Assembly (NCBI GenBank): GCA_027922465.2
Contig: BQMF02000043.1
Coordinates: forward strand, 744,001-808,000
DNA length: 64,000 nt
Reading direction: 5' to 3'
From: Turritopsis dohrnii
Taxonomy: Eukaryota > Cnidaria > Hydrozoa > Anthoathecata > Oceaniidae
Both the position numbers and the translations under genes were made by a program. Numbering within the stretch: position 1 is the first letter of the stretch; each line of letters begins with the position of its first letter. This document shows positions 57,518 through 64,000 of this stretch, piece after piece. Under the pieces are notes generated by a model that was not told the DNA's origin, ran no database searches, and saw nothing but the letters and a program-made list of their open reading frames with translations.

Positions 57518-60500
57518 ATGATAGGTAAGTCACTGAATGTCAAAATGTATACTTCGACATAATATCTTTTAAGAAATATTACACTCAACATTTTTGTTTT
57601 TGAAAAGTAGTCAGCGAATACGTTGTATATTAGTTGCACTTATTGTTTATGTTATCTTAATTCTTTTCAACAGGAATACTTGTTACTTGCACACTTCTTG
57701 CACGTACCTATAACCCTGTTGCGGAAAACTACAAAAAAAGAGCTGTTCTCACATGAGAACTGGTTTATACTGGTTTATACTTGTTTGTCTAAACAATGGC
57801 GCCGTATAATAGTAGTATAGTGGTTATCACTCTCGTATTTCATGCGAGAGATCGGGGTTCAATTCCCCTTGAGGGCGATTCACAATGCGCAAGTGAATGT
57901 ACCATAGCGCCGGGTCGACTCATGCCATATGAGGGAAATTGGGTAGATGATACATCGGGTGTTGCAGGAAGGCCATCCAGAAGAGCACAAGCCCTTGATT
58001 GGGCTTGTGTCACTCATGAGAGTGTCAAATACTTCGGAACCTCCAACCTAAGCCGTGGCCCCTTCTGGAAAGCAGATGCAATAGCAACTGAGTGAGGCTA
58101 GCCACGTAAAACAATGCCAAATAAATAAATAAATAAATAAATAAATAGAATGGTGAATCACACTCACTAAAATTAAAAGAAATAAAAATTTGGAAAAACA
58201 TTGCTTTAGGATACTCATGAGAATATGGCAGGTGAAACAAAGATTTTACCAGTGCCTGAATCAATAAACCAAGCAGAGAGTAAACATATTTTCAACCTAG
58301 TACCCAGTTTTTCTTTATCAAAAAAAGAAAACAATCTGAGCATGAGGTTGACATTTTTCATCTGCTTGGCGTTTGTTGAGGCAAAAGGGTTACTCATTAA
58401 ACTTTGCTAAGACTTTTGATCTGATAATCTTTCAGTTATTTCAGCTACTAGAGTGAATGGTCAAAAAGGCTGGCTCATCATACCAAAATATGAAGCCTGT
58501 TTTAATTCTTCTAGTTATCACTGGTAATAAAATTGAAAATTATTTTGTTTTCTTTGCCACATAAATCCAGTGTGCAAAAAGTAACGATTCTCTGTCAATC
58601 ACTTTGAATTATTTATGACCAATTCTGTGTAATGTAATGGTTGTGAATTGAGAGACATCTCTTGAAATTCCGTGGAAATTTAACATTGCCGCTATCTATT
58701 AAATTCCTTTGTTAAACTTTTTTGTTTTCATTTTTGTTTTGTTTTTGAATTTCGGAATATTTTACCTACTGGTAAAGATTAATCTAATAGACAGCTTATC
58801 CATAATTCCTGGTATTTCTCCTTTCAGCTCTGGCAGACTCAGTAAAGATTGATGAATTACGCAAGCTCTTTAATGATCAACAGAGTCGAGTTTATCTGTT
58901 TCAGGGAGATAGCAGTGACATAGGTATATCTTCTTATCAACTTTTCCCTCCTTTTTTTTAAGATTAGCATTCATTTTTCTTATAATTATTATAGTAAGTT
59001 TTATTGAAAGAGCTAGGAACGAAAGGAAAAGAACCATGATATAAGTAATGAGACTAGGGATTGAAATAGACTTTAAAGGGGCTACGACACAAGTTGTCTG
59101 ATGTCTGTTCTTACTTATATTTGCTCATCTGTCATCGTGACACATGTGGCGCCTTTAATAAAACTCATAACGAAAATATTTAAGCTTCTTTAATAAAACT
59201 CATAACGAAAATATTTAAGCTTCTTTATTTCACTTAGCCCGAATGCTTTTTTGACTTCATGAAATCTGAGATTTTTTTTCTTTATAAGTATATTACACAA
59301 AAACAAAAATATATACAAGCATACAAGCAATCTGAGATTTCTCTTAATCCCAGATCTCTTTACGACAAAAAGATCTGGGAACAAAGTATGTTTACGTTGC
59401 TTTCGATTTTTCCAGATGGAGTAGCCAAGAAAATATACCGCCAATTCTTAAATGGAACCTCGTTTGCGCAGCAAAATCGACTAGACGACTACTTCAAACA
59501 ATGGACGGAGGTTGGTAGCATTCAGGGACCGTTTACATCAGCCAAAGAACAGAATGAAGGAATGAAAAGTCTGGAGAATAGCAAGCATTTTCATGTGAGT
59601 AACTCTTACGGTGGCTTTCATTGGCGGGGAAAGAGGGAAAAAGACGTGAGTATCTCTTAAGATGGCTTTCTTTGGCGCAGAGAAAGGGCGTGAGTGTCTC
59701 TTAGGATAACTTTCTTTGGCGCGGGGGAAAGAGGGAAAAAGGCGTGAGTATCTCTTAAGATGGCTTTCTTTGGCGTGGAGAAAGGGCGTGAGTGTCTCTT
59801 AGGATGACTTTCTTTGGCGCGAGGGAAAGAGAGAAAAGGGTGTGAGTGTCTCTGAAGGCGGCTTTCATTGGCACGATGAAAAGATGGGAAAGGGCGAATG
59901 ACGCCATACGAATGTGAGCTGTGCACCTGCAGAACTAGTTGAGCAAAATTCCTGTGAAATGTGTTTTAAGCTCCATGGTTGTATTGAAGTACCAATTATG
60001 TCAAGCCAGGGATCGTATAGTCAGGGAAGGTCAGGAGGAAAAGAAGCTTTTTTGATTAAGTTAGGGAAAGTCAGTGATTTTTTTTGAAAGTCAAGGAAGG
60101 ATGAAATTCTGCTCGATCCCGTTTCTGTTTATTTGTTTCAAATAATTTTATTTTCGAGAAACTTTTGTATTTGTTGTTGTCTGCATACTTCTAAGCTTGA
60201 AGTTTCTTGATGTTGGAAGATGCTTCGGAAATAGCTAATCCAAGGTCAGGGAAGAACATATACATTTTAGAGAAAGTCAGGGAAAAACATATCATTGGAA
60301 ATAGCATATTAAAGAAGGGCTGTACGAACTTGTACCAACTTTGTCAAGAACCGACCATTAGTAAGTAATTTTAGTAAAAGTGACCACACACTACCATTTT
60401 TTTCTTCGTTAGTCTGAACTAATGTTCGAGTCGATGATTGACAACCGTGATGACGTCACGACAGTCAAACCAATCTTGAAGACCGTTTTGTTTTCGAAAG

Positions 60501-60616
60501 AAACGAAAATCGTCAAGATGTATTTCACCGGTGACGACGACATAATCCAAGGTCTGGTTATCTTGTCGAAATATAACGACGGCAGTGTATGTGTCGTGAC
60601 TTTTATATCCGACTGA
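57518..60616 (+). CDS. Small secreted protein of unknown function, five exons
   Basis: Exons are 57518-57524, 57674-57703, 58828-58923, 59416-59594 and 60413-60616. All introns are GT-AG and phases match at every junction, giving 171 residues. The N-terminus MIGILVTCTLLAPLADS is a signal peptide. The mature part is Lys/Asp-rich with blocks DELRKLFNDQQSRVYLFQG, KIYRQFLNGTSFAQQNRL, and a C-terminal sheet-like region KMYFTGDDDIIQGLVILS ending FISD. There is no Cys in the mature part and no known domain recognised. The seven-base first exon and weak GTACCT donor of exon 2 are the least certain parts; the last three exons are convincing. Confidence 0.65.
57795..58150 (+). mobile_element. tRNA-derived SINE with Glu-like head
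   Basis: The head has an A box (TAGTATAGTGG), a B box (GGTTCAATTCC) and an anticodon arm CTCGT-ATTTCAT-GCGAG whose middle triplet TTC fits tRNA-Glu. The acceptor stem is poor, so it is not a working tRNA. A body of about 220 bases follows, with a CAAGCCC / GGGCTTG hairpin, then an (AAAT)n tail at 58120-58147. It sits in intron 2 of the secreted-protein gene, same strand. Confidence 0.8.
59150..59225. repeat. Direct duplication of a 38-bp unit
   Basis: TTTAATAAAACTCATAACGA plus AAATATTTAAGCTTC is present twice in a row, within intron 3 of the secreted-protein gene. Confidence 0.85.
59595..59890 (+). repeat. Minisatellite carrying repeated splice-donor sequence
   Basis: Five to six units of about 45-65 bases, each starting GTGAGT(A/G)(T/A)CTCT and containing GGCTTTCTTTGGCG and GAAAG.G, begin exactly at the donor of exon 4 (59595). 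Each unit therefore presents a copy of the donor motif in the intron. Confidence 0.85.
59930..60350. repeat. Decayed element with repeated GTCAGGGAA motif
   Basis: GTCAGGGAAGGTCAGGAGG near 60020 and related GTCAGGGAA copies near 60245 and 60280 flank unrelated sequence. Such motifs are common in old DNA-transposon ends. It lies in intron 4 of the secreted-protein gene. Confidence 0.35.
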
Positions 60617-61119
60617 CGGCGGGGATGACGGTTCAATTGGTGTAATTTTACTCCCAGCGTATTTGTTATCGTGAAAGACTTTACCAGCAATTTCGAAAAA
60701 CAGTTTCGGTACCGTAAAAATGTCATCTTATATTGTATTGTGGAGTGTTTTCATATAATTCTTTTTGAAAATCTTATAAATTGCGTTTGGTTAAACGAGG
60801 TTAGTGTTATATCGAGAATTCCTGAAGCTTATATAGTAAGGTGGGATCATCCTTTACGCCCACACTTTTCCACAAGCAAAATTTTATGAGAAAAATAGGG
60901 CGTTTTCTTGCAAGCACAATAGGGCGGTTTATTCTGACCTGATCGGTTGAATTGATCTGTAGTTTACGCCTGCATTAGGCTCATGTAACAATTGAGGCCA
61001 TCAAACTTTTTACAGGAAAGTCTTATAGAAACGTTTGAAAGAAAGAGAAGTCATTTTACGCTCGCTGACCCAAACAAATATAACACGATGTGTTCACTAT
61101 GACGTTTTTATGAACTAAT

Positions 61120-61800
61120 CAGTGCCGTAGACACGAAATTTTTTTTAGGAGGCCCTGATGTTTAGTATCTAAGGAGGCCCCACCATGGTTGGGGCCGAGG
61201 GGTCCGAAAATTTTTGGGATTTTATACCCTCTAGATTAGCTAAAACTGCATTTTCGAAAGTCAATTTTAAACAATAGGGTATCCAAAATGACATGAAATT
61301 CTAGTATATTTTCAAGTTTCTAAGAGACTATCTTTGTTATAAACTCTGCATATATCCCATTACATTTTTGATAAGTACTACGATGGATATTGAAACAAAA
61401 ATAGTAGCAAATGCTTTATAGCGCGAAGTGTCCAAAGATGTTTTTTCTTGTGTCGTATTTGTCGATGAACTCATTCGCAACAGCTTTTAAGTCCAGTTTA
61501 TCAACAGCATCTTTGTGGATGTGAAGAACGAGTAAGTTATCTTTCCTCTTTATTGTTGTTATCATTCCTTTGAATCACCATAATGCAACACTTGCTGCAT
61601 TGATTTATCCTGTTATTTCGTTGTGTCGCGCGTGACACCTCAAATGTGAGTGCAGTAAAAGGGGGAAATATTAAGCAAATATAAAGGAAATAAGGAAATG
61701 CAGACAACTCGAGAAGAAAACTTTATTTCTGATCTAAATCTAAAAAAACCCCATAATCTGAAAAAATTTTGGCTGGCCCCCCCCGGTGTCTACGGCACTG
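61120..61800. mobile_element. hAT-like nonautonomous element, 681 bp
   Basis: The ends CAGTGCCGTAGACACG and GGTGTCTACGGCACTG form 15-base perfect terminal inverted repeats of the CAGTG.CGTA type seen in hAT elements. CTAAT directly flanks both ends (61115-61119 and 61801-61805), a likely target-site duplication, although hAT usually makes eight. There is no transposase frame. Inner flanks contain GGAGGCCCTGATG and GGCTGGCCCC. Confidence 0.75.
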
Positions 61801-62399
61801 CTAATGTTTTCTTATGAACTGTAGCCATGGAAACAAAAACTATGGTCAAACATTCGTCAGAACATTTTTGTTTTAAATTATTCAACTGTTTCAGACTATT
61901 TTAAGAAGCTTTAACTGAGAAGTTTTATGTTTTCAAATTGTTAGATGAACACACGCAAAAGTTGAAATGACGATGAAATACATCTCTTCTGAATCCATAT
62001 TTACGGTGTCAGGGCAATTGTCCCCCCTGTCCGCGCGGACTTCATTTCAATGACGTATTATTTATTCAGTAAATAATACGTTACACAATACGTTAAATCA
62101 AAACGAGGCCTGTATGGACAAATATTTTTGAAATGTCACGTTTAAACATCAATACGAGGAGAGGCGTGTTTGTTTGTTTGTTTGTTTGTAATAGCCACAA
62201 TGATAAATTTAACAGATAAACAAAACAAAAACAAAGCAACGAAGATTTACAATTAGCTTCCGCATACTAATTGATTAAATTTATAACTTTTACTGACGTC
62301 ATAATGATATGCACTGGTACGATTCATAACAGCTGTTACTTATGGGTAATTAGTGTTGATTATTACGAAAATGGATTCAATGGCAGCTGCAGTTATTGG

Positions 62400-62606
62400 C
62401 TAATTAACATTGAATAAATTATGAAAATCGACCTCAGAATCATCTGCGTATTCAAAATTTCCGCCCGATGGTTCAGTACGGAGAGGTTGGTGAATGTGTT
62501 CAGTACGCGATAATCTATTGAAAACCTCAAAGAAAACTTTGAGAACTGGAAATGTTTCCGATATCGGGAGTAAGTCTTCTTCTGATCGGGTTTCTGCAGA
62601 ATTCAT
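62400..62606 (-). CDS. Possible small protein or terminal exon, 68 residues
   Basis: An open frame from ATG at 62606 reads MNSAETRSEEDLLPISETFP and continues with VFFEVFNRLSRTEH and an acidic end (YADDSEVDFHNLF). Balanced composition and the high share of charged residues look coding-like in AT-rich DNA, but no family, promoter or splice partner is seen. It could be a chance frame. Confidence 0.25.
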   Translation of the reverse strand: MNSAETRSEEDLLPISETFPVLKVFFEVFNRLSRTEHIHQPLRTEPSGGNFEYADDSEVDFHNLFNVN

Positions 62607-62929
62607 TCGGTTCACAGAGCATCACTTGTGGTAGATGTCAATGGTGGAAATGTCCGAAGACCACCTCTTTAGCGTGCCCAGGTAATAAAAGTTGAAAATT
62701 TTGTAAGTAGTTAAAATTCAGTTGAACCTCGTCAAAAAAGGTGAAGAAAGCCTGGGAGCGAGGTTGATTATTTGTATTTTGTGTGGGGAAAAATGAACTG
62801 GGAAACTTATGCAGAGCAACTTCTTTTCCAGTTTCTTTGTTTGTTACATGCCACTCAAACTGACATTTGAGATCCTCAACCCAGCATTTGTTGTCTTATC
62901 AACAATGCAAGAAACATTTCTAGGTTGAC

Positions 62930-63060
62930 ATCCCAGTGGGCAAAATCGTCAAAAAGTCACTGTGACGGAGAGCATTTTTATTGAAATTGTGTGTAGATTT
63001 CTATAGAAATGCAGTCCTTCGCAGAGATTTTTTAATAAATGTGCCGGTTGACATTAGGGA
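62930..63060 (+). mobile_element. Palindromic MITE, copy 2
   Basis: The element starts near CCCAGTGGGCAAAATCGTCA, has AAAGTCACTGTGACGGAG, and ends CCTTCGCAGAGATTTTTTAA, an imperfect inverse of its start. It is the same family as 28070-28190. Confidence 0.7.
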
Positions 63061-63099
63061 ATAGAAAACAAAACCTTGACGCAGAAGAATTATTGAACC

Positions 63100-63225
63100 A
63101 AAATTCCCATCGGGCAAAATCGTCAAAAAGTCACTACGATGAAGAGCATTTTTGTTGACACAGTGTGTATAATTCTATAGACATGCACTCCTTCGCAGTG
63201 ATTTTCAACGAATTTGCCCACATAA
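63100..63225 (+). mobile_element. Palindromic MITE, copy 3
   Basis: GGCAAAATCGTCAAAAAGTC opens this copy and CTTCGCAGTGATTTTCAACG closes it. It lies about 40 bases beyond copy 2 in the same orientation, so the family has inserted in or next to itself. Confidence 0.7.
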
Positions 63226-63334
63226 CCATGTGTAACAAATCTATATAATTGTAAAGCAAAGTTCGAGCTGGTAATAAAAAAATATATCTATGTACTTGCA
63301 CTGAACTGTCGTTGACTGTGTTCACAAAACACTG

Positions 63335-63470
63335 ACCCAGCAAGCAAAACGTCATAAAGTCACTGCGACGAAGAGTATTTTTCAATGAAACAGCCTGCAT
63401 ATTTTCGTGTCTTTTTATAGAAATATGCTCCTCCGCAGTGGCTTTTTAACAAACTTGTTCATTGGGTATA
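63335..63470 (+). mobile_element. Palindromic MITE, copy 4
   Basis: This most diverged copy has CATAAAGTCACTGCGACGAA at the start and CTCCGCAGTGGCTTTTTAAC at the end, again inverted copies. The palindromic form is clearest here. Confidence 0.65.
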
Positions 63471-63480
63471 AGGTGCAGGC

Positions 63481-64000
63481 TCAAATGTTCCCAATATTTA
63501 AGTTAAACTTCAAGCTTACCTTACAAGAAAGATCTGGCATTCATTCGTGTCAATCTATTTTCAATGTGTCTTGCGTACACTTCTTTTCAAGTTTTAGTTT
63601 GACTTTTTCTGTTAACTACAATCTATCTGTTCATTGTAATTTTACTCCAGAGAACACTAAATCTATGATAATAAAACGATCTTATACAGATGATTCAGAG
63701 GGGCGAAGTACATGGCGTTTTACAACCCGGAAAATGAACGCCCCGTTCAATATGTCAAAAAGGCAATGAACAAAGAGTTCAAAGTTGGAGTTAAGGAATG
63801 TTATTAATCTTGTTCAAAACAGATTTTCACAGAAATGTTTCATAGTCTGAAATAGGTATTATCCGAATTGCTGTTTAAACACCGTGTTATGGCTAAACCA
63901 ATTAGTATGGCCTCGCTTTCACTATGGAATGGGAATAATAGGTTAGGTGGCAAAGTATATGCACGGTCACATATACGTAAAAATACGTATATACATATCT
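63481..64000. other. Window end, no supported gene
   Basis: A plus frame through 63769 has no conserved features. The last 40 bases (CACATATACGTAAAAATACG) resemble the start of the Harbinger terminal repeat at 46837, so another such element may begin at the window edge. Confidence 0.3.

Noticed and set aside
57801..57875. A functional tRNA-Glu gene
   Set aside because: The acceptor stem has mismatches and the sequence continues into a SINE body with an AAAT tail.
59657..59926. Minus-strand 89-residue frame with repeated sequence
   Set aside because: It is the minisatellite in intron 4 read on the other strand.

Overview
This window is AT-rich, intron-bearing nuclear DNA from an invertebrate animal, most likely a cnidarian. 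I infer this from secreted PAN/EGF/pentraxin-type proteins, a reverse-transcriptase-associated coding remnant of a kind I associate with cnidarian genomes, PIF/Harbinger and Tigger DNA transposons, tRNA-derived SINEs and GT-AG introns. There are no operons and no bacterial features. All names below come from reading motifs by eye; no database was searched.

Region 1 (about 0.3-26 kb) is an accessory gene cluster. It is dominated by a repeatedly duplicated family of small two-exon genes on the minus strand. Exon 1 encodes an N-terminal domain of about 80 residues with an invariant His-Asp-Trp (HDW) and a terminal Cys-x-Cys-x2-Cys. Exon 2 encodes a C-terminal C3HC4 RING very like that of inhibitor-of-apoptosis (IAP) proteins, with no BIR domain. 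Subfamily A has four near-identical copies in a 1.575-kb tandem array (2.9-9.0 kb) and one scrambled set at 19.7-21.1 kb. Subfamily B has one clean gene (22.9-23.5 kb) and several decayed or RING-less copies. Several B copies share a TATA box and a GAAATTGAAAC (ISRE-like) element. Mixed in are a C2H2 zinc-finger pseudogene, a protein with a Cys/His 'HPSQ' motif, and a 136-residue companion. The whole cluster lies in two large paralogous blocks (about 0.36-15.8 kb and 16.9-25.9 kb) with matching noncoding flanks.

Region 2 (26-42 kb) is gene-poor. It holds MITEs, a 33-bp satellite, a 2.1-kb palindrome built from inverted tRNA-derived SINE-like units, a probable broken exon pair and a retroelement remnant.

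Region 3 (41-54.4 kb) holds two paralogous secreted PAN/EGF/pentraxin-like genes. Between them is an almost complete two-gene PIF/Harbinger transposon (46.84-50.39 kb). An internally deleted Harbinger derivative lies at 53.6-54.3 kb, and many inverted-repeat elements rich in GCGAAA are nearby.

Region 4 (54.4-64 kb) contains one five-exon gene for a small secreted protein of unknown function (57.5-60.6 kb). Its introns hold a tRNA-Glu-like SINE and a minisatellite that has copied the splice donor. Downstream are a hAT-like element with a visible target duplication and three copies of a palindromic MITE.
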